Assembly: GCA_035649895.1 (NCBI GenBank)
Contig: DASRIS010000084.1
Location: forward strand, 1 to 46,235
Length of the DNA stretch: 46,235 nucleotides
Direction of reading: 5' to 3'
Source: DASSUC01 sp035649895
GTDB lineage: Bacteria; Actinomycetota; Actinomycetes; Mycobacteriales; Micromonosporaceae
This document shows positions 1 through 8,394 of this stretch, one piece after another. A program made the translations under genes and the position numbers. The notes under the pieces are model-generated. The model was not told where the DNA came from, searched no databases, and worked only from the letters and a program-made list of their open reading frames with translations. Position 1 is the first letter of the stretch; each line of letters starts with the position of its first letter.

Positions 1-1
1 C

Positions 2-1159
2 ACGACCGAGGCCGACGACCTGCGTCGCGAGGGCCACAGCCCCAGCCGGGCCCTCGCCCGGCAGGTGGTGCTGGAGCGCCGGGTCCGCGACCACTGCCGG
101 CGCCAGCCAGGCGCCGGCCAGCTCACGGAGCCGGCCTCGGCGGACCTGCTCGCCACCGAGCTGGGCAACGCCGCGCTGGTCGAGCTCGTCGAGCTCGACC
201 AGCAGCTGCACGCGGTGACGGTGGCCGCCGGCCGGGCCCGGCTGCACCGCCTCGGGCCGTCCGGGCCAGTGAACGACCTGCTCGACCGCCTAGCCTTCGC
301 ACTGCGCCGCCTCGGCCGCCACCACGCAGCAAAGGAGAGCCACCTCGCCGCCCTCGCGGTCCTGCACGACGCCGGCGCGAAGCTGGACGCCATGCTGCTG
401 GGCCCGCTCGCCGCCGACCTCGGCGACGCGCCACTGGTGCTGGTGCCCACCGGCCAGCTCCAGTCCATGCCCTGGTCCGTCCTGCCCAGCTGCACCGGCC
501 GGCCGGTCACCGTCGCACCCTCCGCGGCGTCGTGGTACCTGGCCCGCACACGGCAGGCCCAGGTCACCGGAGAGGTCGCCGTCGTGGCCGGCCCGGCACT
601 GCCGGGGGCGGGCACCGAGGCCGAGGCCGTGGCCCGCATCTACGCCACCACCGCGCTGGCCGGGGGCTCCGCAACGGCTGAGACGGCCAAGGCCGCCCTC
701 GCCGGGGCCGACCTGGCCCACCTGGCTACGCACGGGCGCATGTCCGCGGAGAACCCGCTCTTCTCCTCGCTGGTGCTCACCGGCGGGCCGCTGATGGTGT
801 ACGACATCGAGCGCCTCGCCCGCGTACCGTCCACAGTGGTCCTCGCGGCCTGCGACACCGGCCGGCACATGGTCTGGGCAGGAGGCGAGCTGCTCGGCCT
901 CACGGCGACCTTCCTCGCCCGCGGCACCCAGCAGCTCATCGCCCCGGTGGTACCCATACCCGACGTCGAGACCGCGCCCCTCATGATCGAGCTGCACGAG
1001 CGGCTGGCCGCCGGCGTACCCGCGGCCCAGGCACTGGCATCAGCACAGGCGGTCATGACCGACGCCGACATGGTGACCATGGCCGCCGCTGCCGGCTTCG
1101 TCTGCGTCGGGGCCGGGCTGGCACTGGCCGGCCGAACGGCGGTCACCGGGCCGGTGTAG
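2..1159 (+). CDS. CHAT-domain protein, 3' part (start outside window)
   Basis: The reading frame is open from base 2, so the gene begins upstream of the window; the GTG codons at 65 and 68 are probably internal. The C-terminal 250 residues form a CHAT (caspase HetF associated with TPRs) domain. The catalytic pair is visible: His in HLATHGR (codon at 731) and Cys in LAACDTG (codon at 851). The GGELLGLTATFLARGTQQL stretch after the Cys is typical of the family. CHAT proteases are clan CD caspase-like cysteine peptidases, usually fused to TPR repeats or to sensor modules in conflict and signalling proteins. The N-terminal sensor region is not in this window, so its partner is unknown. A GC hairpin follows 30 bp after the stop. 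The next gene, in the same orientation, is a STAND/TPR protein 412 bp away. Confidence 0.88.
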   Translation, partial: TTEADDLRREGHSPSRALARQVVLERRVRDHCRRQPGAGQLTEPASADLLATELGNAALVELVELDQQLHAVTVAAGRARLHRLGPSGPVNDLLDRLAFALRRLGRHHAAKESHLAALAVLHDAGAKLDAMLLGPLAADLGDAPLVLVPTGQLQSMPWSVLPSCTGRPVTVAPSAASWYLARTRQAQVTGEVAVVAGPALPGAGTEAEAVARIYATTALAGGSATAETAKAALAGADLAHLATHGRMSAENPLFSSLVLTGGPLMVYDIERLARVPSTVVLAACDTGRHMVWAGGELLGLTATFLARGTQQLIAPVVPIPDVETAPLMIELHERLAAGVPAAQALASAQAVMTDADMVTMAAAAGFVCVGAGLALAGRTAVTGPV

Positions 1160-1571
1160 ACGGCTGGGGCGGGACGGGAAGTGTCAGTCCCCCGGTGTCG
1201 GGGGTGAAGGTCGCCGGCCACTCCCGCAGCTCTTTGAGCCTTACATTTGTGGCTGTGCCGATACTAGATGCCCTTAACCGGCCGGCGCGATAGGCATCTG
1301 GCGCCGGACAAGAAAGATCCTCTGAATTTCTTCTGGTGTATCGTTTTCCGCAGCACCGATGCAGCGGTCACCCGCCGCCGACGTATCTCGTGCTCGCAAG
1401 CTTCCGGAGTTTCTGCTCGTGAGTTTCAGAATTCCCTACGGCAAGGTCTAAACTGCGTCGATGTGAGATCCGTGCGAAAGGTCACGTCGAGTACGCGCAC
1501 AGCCAGCCGATGCCCGGGGTGGGCTGACGAATGGTGAGACGCCCGTCACCGGCAGCCAGAAGCACAACCCC
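1160..1571. other. 412-bp intergenic region, no gene
   Basis: This gap is clearly less GC-rich than its surroundings, especially about 1300-1480. I see no convincing gene: the plus-strand frame at 1268-1537 has a random-looking composition. It probably holds the promoter of the downstream NB-ARC/TPR gene, but I cannot name a convincing -35/-10 pair. Confidence 0.5.
1189..1204 (+). terminator. short GC hairpin after the CHAT gene
   Basis: CCCCCG, loop GTGT, CGGGGG: a 6-bp perfect stem located 30 bp downstream of the CHAT stop codon. It lacks a following T-run, so termination is only plausible. Confidence 0.35.
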
Positions 1572-3821
1572 GTGCCGGAACGTCCGGCCGGGCGCCCTGA
1601 AAGAACGCCACGCACGGTGAGCGAGCCGAGCAGGACGTCACCACCCGTACCGCGGCAGCTTCCCCCGGCAGCCCAGGGCTTTGTCGGGCGCGCCGAGCCG
1701 CTCGGCGAGATGACCAGCTTCCTCGACAGCCGTCTCGCCCACTCCGGCACAGGAGAAGAGGGCATAGCCGGCGCCGCAGGAGAAGAAGGCCCGGTCGGCG
1801 CCGCGGTCGTGGCGGTTGTCGGCCCGGCCGGGGTGGGCAAGACCGCACTCGCGGTCCACTGGGCGCACCAGGTGCAGGAGCGCTTCCCGGGCGGCCAGCT
1901 GTATGTGAACCTTCGCGGCCCTGAGCACGAGCAGCCGACAACGCCGGAGGAGGCGCTGGACGATCTGCTGCGGACCTTGGGCGTGCCCGGGGAGAAGATC
2001 CCGTTCGGGCTCGGCGCGCGGGCGGAGCTGTTCCGGTCCCTTCTGGCGGGCCAACGCGTCCTGGTCCTGCTGGACAACGCCCACCTGCCCGAGCAGTTCA
2101 GCCCGCTGCTACCGGACTCCCCGGGCTGCGCGGCCATCGTGACAAGCCGCAGCAGCCTGTCCGGCCTGCGCGCCAACGGCACCCGAACCGTGCCCCTCGG
2201 CCGGCTCGCCCCGGCAGAGGCCGTTGCGCTCCTGCGCGAGGGGATCGGCGCGGCGCGGGTGGATGCCGAGCCCGCCGCCGCGGAGGAGCTGGCACGCCTG
2301 TGCGACCATCTGCCGTTGGCGCTGCGGGTCACCGCCCGCCAGGTGTCCACCAGCCCTGACGTGCCACTGTCCGACCTGGCGGAGGAGCTCACCAAGGTAC
2401 GCGGGCGCGAGGACGTCGTAGCCGCGGGCGAAGCGGAGACCGCCGGTGCGCGGGCGGCTTTCGTCTGGGCGTACCTTTCCCTGCCGGCCGAGGCGCGCGG
2501 CGTGTTCCGGCTGCTCGGCCTGCACCGCGGCCCCGACATCAGCGAGGGCGCCGCCGCCGCGCTCGCCGGCCGCCCACCCGCCCGGATCCGGGAGCTGCTG
2601 GACGTCCTGGTCGGCAGCCACCTGGTTGAGGAGATCGCGCCCGGCCGGTACCGGTCGCACGACCTGCTGCGCCGCTACGCGAGCGAGGCCGCCGCCGAGA
2701 TACCCGAGCCGGAGCGCGCCGCCGCCGTGGAACGGGTGCTGACCTGGTACGTGCACACCGCTGACGCCGCCGTACACACCTTCTCTCCGATGGGCCTGCG
2801 GGTCCCCCTCGGCGACGCCGACCTGGGCCTGGCCCCGCTGGCGTTCGACGACCGGGTGCAGGCGCTGGGATGGTGTGCCGCCGAGCGGGCCAACCTGGTC
2901 ACCGCGACCCACCACGCAGCACAGTGCGGCCAGCACGTTCTGGCCTGGAAGCTCCCGGCTGTGCTGTGGGACTTCTTCAGCATGCACGGACACATCACCG
3001 ACTGGGTCACCACGCATGAGGTGGGCCTCGCCTCGGCCCGGCACCTGGGCGACAAGCGAGCCCAGGCGTGGATGGAGAACAACCTCGGCAACGCCTACCG
3101 AGGGCTTGGCCAGTTCGACGAGGCCCTGCGGCACTTCCACAGCGCACTGGCGAACAGCGAGGCGACCGGCAACCACCAGGGCGAGGGCTGGACCCGCTAC
3201 AACCTCGGCAACGCCTACCGGGAGCTGGGGAGGTTCGCCGAAGCGCTCAACCACCTGCGGCAGGCCCTCATCATCGGGCGCGAGCTGGGCGAACGGTGGA
3301 GCGAGGGGTACACGCTGAACATGATCGGTGACAGCTACCGGTGCCTGGGCAACTTCGACGAGGCCCTGCGCCACCTGCTGCCGGCTCTGGTGGCTAACCG
3401 GGAGATGGGTCACCGGCGGGGCGAAGGCTTCACCCTGACCATGATCGGGGACACCCACCGGGACCGCGGACGGTTCGAGTACGCCCTCAACTACTACGAA
3501 CAAGCCTTGGCGCTGCGCCGTGAGATCGGCGACCGGCGAGGCGAGGGCGTGACTCTCGAAAGCCTTGGCGACACCTGCCTCGAGCTCCGGCAGTTCGGTC
3601 AGGCACGTGAGTACTACCAGCAGTCGCTCACCATCCGGCATGAGACGGGTGACCGGCGAGGCGAGGCCCGTACCCTGTTCGGCTTGGGCGCGGTAAAGGC
3701 GCACCTGGGCTCGCCGGGCGAGGCGCGGGCCTCCTGGCAGCGGGCGCTGGCCATCTTCGACGACCTCGACGACCCCCAGGCCGCCCGGGTCCGCGCCCGG
3801 CTGGAGAAGCTCGGCGCGTAG
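1572..3821 (+). CDS. NB-ARC (STAND) ATPase with C-terminal TPR repeats
   Basis: A 749-aa protein of the AfsR type but without the N-terminal SARP/OmpR DNA-binding part. Residues about 38-330 form the NB-ARC ATPase. FVGRAEPL opens the module, the Walker A motif is GPAGVGKTAL (Lys about residue 90), and Walker B is VLVLLDNA (about 165-170). A winged-helix-like segment containing RYRSHDLLRRYA follows. Residues about 490-740 are five to six 40-residue TPRs with the LGNAYRGLGQFDEALRHF pattern. In this family, ligand or partner binding to the TPRs is thought to gate nucleotide-dependent oligomerisation. There is no obvious output domain, so it may act as an adaptor. The GTG at 1572 is used here; a second GTG at 1617 (MSEPSR...) with GAAAG upstream is a reasonable alternative and removes a basic, proline-rich leader. 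Confidence 0.9.
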   Translation: MPERPAGRPERTPRTVSEPSRTSPPVPRQLPPAAQGFVGRAEPLGEMTSFLDSRLAHSGTGEEGIAGAAGEEGPVGAAVVAVVGPAGVGKTALAVHWAHQVQERFPGGQLYVNLRGPEHEQPTTPEEALDDLLRTLGVPGEKIPFGLGARAELFRSLLAGQRVLVLLDNAHLPEQFSPLLPDSPGCAAIVTSRSSLSGLRANGTRTVPLGRLAPAEAVALLREGIGAARVDAEPAAAEELARLCDHLPLALRVTARQVSTSPDVPLSDLAEELTKVRGREDVVAAGEAETAGARAAFVWAYLSLPAEARGVFRLLGLHRGPDISEGAAAALAGRPPARIRELLDVLVGSHLVEEIAPGRYRSHDLLRRYASEAAAEIPEPERAAAVERVLTWYVHTADAAVHTFSPMGLRVPLGDADLGLAPLAFDDRVQALGWCAAERANLVTATHHAAQCGQHVLAWKLPAVLWDFFSMHGHITDWVTTHEVGLASARHLGDKRAQAWMENNLGNAYRGLGQFDEALRHFHSALANSEATGNHQGEGWTRYNLGNAYRELGRFAEALNHLRQALIIGRELGERWSEGYTLNMIGDSYRCLGNFDEALRHLLPALVANREMGHRRGEGFTLTMIGDTHRDRGRFEYALNYYEQALALRREIGDRRGEGVTLESLGDTCLELRQFGQAREYYQQSLTIRHETGDRRGEARTLFGLGAVKAHLGSPGEARASWQRALAIFDDLDDPQAARVRARLEKLGA

Positions 3822-3919
3822 CGGCGGCAGCCGGGGCCGGCGTTGTGGCTTCGCCCTCCTGCCGTTGTCTGACCGTCCGGGTGTGGTATCACCTCGCCGT
3901 AGGGAGCGGGTCAGGTCAC

Positions 3920-3972
3920 AGAGGTACCGGTGAGCGGCGGTCCCCGTGAACCGCCGCTCACCGGATACCTCT
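3920..3972. terminator. large bidirectional hairpin terminator
   Basis: A 22-nt left arm (3920-3941) pairs with 3950-3972 with a single bulged base, around an 8-nt loop. It sits exactly between the convergent NB-ARC/TPR gene (plus) and the sigma-linked membrane protein gene (minus). This is the expected place for a shared rho-independent type structure. Confidence 0.8.
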
Positions 3973-3986
3973 ACCAACTTGGTACC

Positions 3987-4769
3987 TCAGCCGTGCTCGA
4001 CCGCCTGGACGTAGGTCTCGTTGGGCGCGTACGCCACCACCTTGGTGATGTCGGAGAAGCGGTGCGCCGCCTCACCGGTGGCCCAGGCGAGGTACCACCC
4101 ATCAACCAGCTGCGCCTGGACCTTGCCGCCACCGGGGAAGTAGATCTCGACCCGGGTGGTACCGGCCGGGACACGGCCGAACGAGTAGGCGGCCACCGGG
4201 TCGCTCCCATACGCGGAGGCACTGTTGGACAGCTGTCCAGCCGGATGCGCTGGCCGGTTGGTCGTCAGGTCCGAGGAGTTGACCGCCACCGTGCCCGACT
4301 CCGGGGTGAGCCAGCATGCCACCTGGACCCGTTCGTCGGCGTAGAGCAGCAGGCTTAGCTGTGAAGCGAGGAGGGTCCGCTCGAACCGCAGCGGTGGCAG
4401 CTCCGCGCGGTCCTCCGGCAGCACGGACTCGGTCCGGCGCAGCTCCGGCAGCGCGTAGTCGGCACAGCGGCCGGCCGCAGCGGTCGCCGTTGATGTGGGG
4501 CGTGGCGGCTTGCCGGCACCCGGCGCGGACGACCCGGGTGTCCCGCCGGGCTGCGGCACCGGATCGACCTGCCCGGACAGGAGCACCGAGGCCCCGACGG
4601 CCACCGCGACCACCGCGGCCGCCGTAGCTGCCAGGGCCAGCAGCCGATGCCGCGGCGGCCGGTGGCGCGCCGCAGACTCGATGGTGCTCAGCGGTACCGC
4701 CAGGTGCGTCTCCCGGTACGCCTGGGCGACCAGCTCGCGCAGCCGGTCGTCGCTCAACTGGCTCGCCAT
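3987..4769 (-). CDS. single-pass membrane protein coupled to ECF sigma factor (putative anti-sigma or sensor)
   Basis: A 260-aa protein beginning MASQLSDDRLREL at 4769. The start is fixed by a near-ideal ribosome site (AAGGAGGAG) and by an ATGA overlap with the sigma gene stop, so the pair is translationally coupled. There is a cytoplasmic segment of about 43 residues, one transmembrane helix at about 44-66 (LLALAATAAAVVAVAVGASV), then a Pro/Gly/Ser linker. The extracytoplasmic domain of about 170 residues has two Cys (RCADYA and VACWL). It lacks the HxxxCxxC of zinc-binding anti-sigma factors, so an anti-sigma role is inferred from position and topology only. It could instead be a secreted-domain effector of the regulon. 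Confidence 0.75.
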   Translation of the reverse strand: MASQLSDDRLRELVAQAYRETHLAVPLSTIESAARHRPPRHRLLALAATAAAVVAVAVGASVLLSGQVDPVPQPGGTPGSSAPGAGKPPRPTSTATAAAGRCADYALPELRRTESVLPEDRAELPPLRFERTLLASQLSLLLYADERVQVACWLTPESGTVAVNSSDLTTNRPAHPAGQLSNSASAYGSDPVAAYSFGRVPAGTTRVEIYFPGGGKVQAQLVDGWYLAWATGEAAHRFSDITKVVAYAPNETYVQAVEHG

Positions 4770-5266
4770 CACAGCTCCTCCTTGGCTCGGTGCAGCACCG
4801 GCTCGCCGTCGGCAGACAGCCGGTCGCGCAAGGTGGCCAACGCCCGATGCAGGTGGACGTGGACGGTGGCGGGGGCGATGCGCAACAGCCCAGCCGTCTC
4901 CTCCGCGGACAGGTCTGCCAGCAGGCGCAGCGCCACCACCTCGCGCTGGCGCCGGGGCAGCTGTTCGACCAGCCGTCGCAGCTCCGCAGAGAGCTCGTCC
5001 GGTGCTGGCCCGGCCGCCTGTTCGGGAAGCCGGCCGGGGACTTCCCGAACCAGCCGGCGCCACCATGAACGCTGGGCGTTCAGAGCGGTGCGCACCACCC
5101 ACGCCGTGGGGTTGGGGTGCTGCCGCACGGCCTCCCATCGCGCGCAGGCCCGGGTGAACGCCTCCGCGACCGCGTCCTCGGCGGTGCTGCGGTTGCCCGT
5201 CGCCACCACGACCGCGCGCAGCACCGCGTCCTTACGGTCCGCGTAGAACTCGGCGAACTCATCCAT
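4769..5266 (-). CDS. ECF RNA polymerase sigma factor (SigE-like)
   Basis: A 165-aa extracytoplasmic-function sigma-70. Region 2 is visible as AEDAVAEAFTRACARWEAV followed by PTAWVVRTALNAQRSWWRR. Region 4 is LPRRQREVVALRLLADLS, then the helix-turn-helix SAEETAGLLRIAPATVHVHL, where the recognition helix has the usual T-V-x-V-x-L-x-R-A pattern. I start at the ATG at 5266 (MDEFAEFYADRKD), which gives the normal ECF length; upstream in-frame codons extend into non-conserved sequence. It is cotranscribed with the membrane protein that overlaps its stop codon, the common arrangement for an ECF factor and its regulator. Confidence 0.92.
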   Translation of the reverse strand: MDEFAEFYADRKDAVLRAVVVATGNRSTAEDAVAEAFTRACARWEAVRQHPNPTAWVVRTALNAQRSWWRRLVREVPGRLPEQAAGPAPDELSAELRRLVEQLPRRQREVVALRLLADLSAEETAGLLRIAPATVHVHLHRALATLRDRLSADGEPVLHRAKEEL

Positions 5267-5380
5267 CGTCACCACCGGGTAGCTTGCGCGATGTCCGTCG
5301 TCCGGTATACGCACCGCACCGCCGGGGCCTTTACGCCGAAGATAACGAGGAGGTAACAGGAGCCTCGAACGGCTCTCGCC

Positions 5381-5413
5381 GTCCGAGGCTCTGGCCAGCG
5401 GCCTACCTCGGAC
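5381..5413. repeat. inverted repeat upstream of the sigma gene
   Basis: GTCCGAGG at 5381-5388 and CCTCGGAC at 5406-5413 are exact reverse complements around a 17-nt spacer that itself has GGCC/GGCC. It lies between the Uma2 gene start of the next unit and the sigma gene, both on the minus strand. It could be the Uma2 gene's terminator or a regulatory site for the sigma operon. Confidence 0.35.
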
Positions 5414-5526
5414 CTGGAGTGAAGCCGGCGACGCAGCCGGCCGGCGTCTCGCGACACGGGCACCTACCGCGGGCCCAAGGTGAAAGGAGAACCGGGTCGA
5501 CCGCGTGTCAAGCATCAACGGCTGGG

Positions 5527-6084
5527 CTACCGGCGACGCAGCAGGGCTCTCGTCTCGACCCGGATGGCGAACGGGCGGTCGGTGGCCAGCGTCTCGCCGT
5601 CCTTGGCTACCGCGTACTCCACGTAGTGCTTCCCGTCGAGGCGGAGCAGCCGCAGGGTCACAGGGCCAGACTGCTCGGGCTCAGCTAGCAGGTACCACCC
5701 GATTCGGGCTGCAGCGTAGAGCTGCATCTTCAGCAACCGGTCGGAGCCGGCGTTCCCCGGCGAGACGACCTCGCCGACCAGGACCACGTCGGCCGCGTCC
5801 ACCGCCTTGACGTCCACAACAGAGGTGACCACGACATCGGGTATGAAGATACGACCCGTCGCCAGGCGGACGTTGACCGCCTCGTACACCCATAGATCCG
5901 CCGCGTCCGCGCCCGGGTCGAGCAGACCGGCCAGCCGGCGGGAGATGTGTTGATGACGCGTGGTCGGTGCCGGGCTCACCAGAAGGCTCCCATCAAAAAG
6001 CTCAATCCGGTCGGAAGTCTCGCCGAGCGCGAAGTACTCCTCCTCCGTCCACGGCCCGTCGTGCTCGAGCACGGCCACGCTCAT
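5527..6084 (-). CDS. Uma2 family (DUF820) restriction-endonuclease-fold protein
   Basis: A 185-aa protein of typical Uma2 length. The N-terminal WTEEEYFALGETSDRIELFDGSL is the family signature. Candidate PD-(D/E)xK active-site residues are Asp in FIPDVVV, Glu in LVGEVVSP and Lys in LLKMQLYAAARIGWYLL, which is the conserved YaxxGixxYWl-type segment. These proteins are abundant in Cyanobacteria and Actinobacteria in many copies; no cellular role is established. It appears monocistronic. Confidence 0.9.
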   Translation of the reverse strand: MSVAVLEHDGPWTEEEYFALGETSDRIELFDGSLLVSPAPTTRHQHISRRLAGLLDPGADAADLWVYEAVNVRLATGRIFIPDVVVTSVVDVKAVDAADVVLVGEVVSPGNAGSDRLLKMQLYAAARIGWYLLAEPEQSGPVTLRLLRLDGKHYVEYAVAKDGETLATDRPFAIRVETRALLRRR

Positions 6085-6255
6085 CGTCAGCTCACCTCCG
6101 CACGAAACACCCTAGCCTGCCGCGCTGACCCGCCCACGGCGATGCCGACCAGTGGACGTAGGCGATGCCGGCCTGGTGGACGACCGGTACCAGCCAACGC
6201 TTACCGCCTATAACAGCAGCCCAAGGCCCATAAGGAACGGGATGGCCAGGGGTGG

Positions 6256-6675
6256 GACGGACGAGTCGACCTGTACGCCGGGTTCTGTTGCCGGTGCCGC
6301 CAACAGCGGCTCGGCCGGCGGCCATCCATCTCGACCTGCCGTCGCCGGCAGGCTCTAGCGGCCTACCCGCAGGCATCGGGCGGGCCGCCCTCGATCGCCT
6401 GCGCAGGCGGGCGCCTTGCGGCACCAGCCCTCTTGGCCTTGCTCCAGGTGGGGTTTACCGAGCCACCCCGGTCACCCGGGGTGCTGGTGGGCTCTTGCCC
6501 CACCGTTTCACCCTTACCAGCCCGCTTGCGCGCACTGGCGGTCTATTTTCTGTGGCACTTTCCCGCGGGTCACCCCGGGTTGCCGTTAGCAACCACCCTG
6601 CCCTGTGGAGCCCGGACGTTCCTCGGCGGCGGATCATGAACCCGCCGACGCGACCGCCCAGTCGACTCGTCCGTC
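6256..6675 (-). ncRNA. rnpB: RNase P RNA, bacterial type A
   Basis: Catalytic RNA of ribonuclease P, which matures tRNA 5' ends. Reading the minus strand from 6675, a 15-bp P1 helix is formed by 6661-6675 and 6256-6270, which are perfect reverse complements. The 5' conserved block GAGGAACGTCCGGGCTCCA lies at 6601-6624. The core block with GGTAAGGGTGAAACGG and GGGGCAAGAGCCCACCAGC lies at about 6483-6525. The 3' block ACAGAACCCGGCGTACAGG lies at about 6270-6289. The length of about 420 nt fits actinobacterial type A RNAs. Several open frames that cross it are spurious. Confidence 0.97.
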
Positions 6676-6815
6676 GAACATCAATCGTACGCCCACCACC
6701 GCGACCGGCGGCCACCAAGCCAAGAAGCCGCTGTGGCCGTCTGACCGTCCTGAGAAGAACAGGAGCAGAGCCAGGAGAGCATGGAGCAGGGACCAGCGGC
6801 TAGCCTCGGCGGACG

Positions 6816-7592
6816 ATGGAGGCCCCTGATCTCGCCCTGCTGCTCGCCGCCGGCCTAGGCGCCGGCACGGTCAACGCGGTCGCTGGCGGTGGCTCGCTGG
6901 TGACCTTTCCCGCGCTGGTGGCGGTGGGTCTGGCACCGCTGCCCGCCAACGTCACCAACTCGATCGCGGTCAGCCCGGGCTACGTCGCGAGCGTGTACGG
7001 CAGCCGTACCGACCTCGCCGGTCTGGCGCGCAGCCGCGGCTGGCGGCTGCTGCTAGCCCTGCTGCCGACCGCACTCGCCGGCATGGTGGCGGGCTGCGCG
7101 CTGCTGCTGCTCACCCCGGATCGGGCGTTCGAGCTGGTGGTGCCGTTCCTCGTGCTGGGCGCCACCGCCGTGCTCGCCTTCCAGGACCGGCTGCGCCGCG
7201 TGGTGGGCCACCCGCGGGACCTCTCCCCCCGCCGCCGGGCGGTCGCCCTGCACGCCACCGTCGCCCTCGGTGCGGTGTACGGCGGCTACTTCGGCGCCGC
7301 CCTCGGCGTGCTCATGGTGGCTGGCCTGGGCCTCGTGCTCGACGACACGCTGGCCCGCATCAGCTCGCTGAAGAACGCCATCGCAGCCGTCGTGGGCGTC
7401 GGCACGGTACTGGTCTTCGCCGTGTTCGGGCCGGTCGACTGGCTGGCGGTGGCCGTGGTCGCCCCGGCCAGCATGGTTGGTGGCTACCTCGGGGCGCGGC
7501 TGGCCCGGCGGATGCCAGCCCGGGTGCTGCGAACCGTGATCGTGGTCTTCGGCGCGGCGGTCAGCATCGCGCTCCTGCTCCGGCTTTACTGA
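6816..7592 (+). CDS. TauE/SafE family membrane permease (sulfite/organosulfonate exporter-like)
   Basis: A 258-aa integral membrane protein with about eight hydrophobic helices. The first repeat carries the family's Gly-rich signature GTVNAVAGGGSLVTFPAL and the following NVTNSIAVSPGY. The second half repeats the fold with HATVALGAVYGGYFGAALGVL and SSLKNAIAAVVG. The family moves sulfite, sulfoacetate or other small anions; the substrate here cannot be read from sequence. The ATG at 6816 gives the usual start immediately before the first helix. It is monocistronic, transcribed away from rnpB. Confidence 0.9.
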   Translation: MEAPDLALLLAAGLGAGTVNAVAGGGSLVTFPALVAVGLAPLPANVTNSIAVSPGYVASVYGSRTDLAGLARSRGWRLLLALLPTALAGMVAGCALLLLTPDRAFELVVPFLVLGATAVLAFQDRLRRVVGHPRDLSPRRRAVALHATVALGAVYGGYFGAALGVLMVAGLGLVLDDTLARISSLKNAIAAVVGVGTVLVFAVFGPVDWLAVAVVAPASMVGGYLGARLARRMPARVLRTVIVVFGAAVSIALLLRLY

Positions 7593-8394
7593 CGGCGCCA
7601 GCACGGCAGGGTGTGGAGAGTGTTCTCCTTTCCCGGCGCGCTCGCGCATACCGAGCAGCCCGTGCCCGGCCGCCGTAAGGCCGTGCGCCGCAACGGATAC
7701 GAGCCGCCCGCCGTCGTCGCGGTCGCGGTGCTCGCGATGACATCGGAGTACGACACCCTGTCGAGAGGTACGAGCCGATGACGGCCTCAACCACCTCCAT
7801 CAGCCCCACCATGCCAGTGACCCACTTCGGCAGGTCGCCATTTCGAAGCACTCGTCGGCCGCGACGCGGACAAGCCTCTCGACGCCCTTCAGACCAGCCT
7901 GCACGCGCCACACCTGCGGTACGCGGAGGATGTGGTCAAGCCCAGGGTCCGAGGTCGCCGGCGAGGACGTCTTTCGCAGTCAGCCCAACCCGCATGCGAC
8001 CCTGCGCTCGCAACGTATCGAGGTAGGTGTCGACTGTGGCGGGGTCGACATCGTTGCGGGCGAGGAGAGCCCCCGAGCACTCCGACGGTCGAGGAAGCAC
8101 GCACCTTATGGCTGGTGCGGGCAGTAGCGCGCGCTGCATGGTCGTCGCTTATCAGCCGGCCGGTCCCGCCCTGCAGAGCAGGTGGATGCAGGCAGCCTCC
8201 CCGAGATGGTCCAGCGCGTCGTCGCCGCCGAGCGAAAGCTCGTTCTGGATGGCCTCGACTGCAATCTGGTCGTCTGGCTCTGTTATATCGATGGGATCGC
8301 CAAGCCAGGTGGCGGCCCAGTTGCAGGCGCGACCAGCTTGTGGATGGGGTGGACGTTTGGCACGTTGACGGGTCAGTTCCGTCCTGACTTGCCG
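7593..8394 (-). pseudogene. 802-bp gene-debris region, minus-strand remnants
   Basis: No intact gene is supportable. On the minus strand several short frames have protein-like composition. About 8162-8390 reads ...DDQIAVEAIQNELSLGGDD... and ends at a stop. About 7936-8080 reads LLARNDVDPATVDTYLDTL then RMRVGLTAKDVLAGDLG and ends at a stop. About 7740-7930 shows two alternating frames (GLKGVERLVRVAADECFEM and KWVTGMVGLMEVVEAVIGS). The pattern suggests decayed or frameshifted genes downstream of the ImmA/IrrE gene. I recognise no family. Confidence 0.3.

Noticed and set aside
1268..1537. 89-codon plus-strand frame in the 1.16-1.57 kb gap
   Set aside because: No ribosome site, no motif, composition unlike the neighbours' coding sequence.
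2109..3977. 622-codon minus-strand frame opposite the NB-ARC/TPR gene
   Set aside because: Antisense shadow of a clear TPR gene; composition is repetitive because the TPRs are.
3987..4769. Zinc-binding (ZAS) anti-sigma factor
   Set aside because: The HxxxCxxC motif is absent; only position and topology support a link to the sigma factor.
6252..6803. Open frames across 6.25-6.8 kb on both strands
   Set aside because: They lie on the RNase P RNA, whose conserved blocks and P1 helix explain the sequence.
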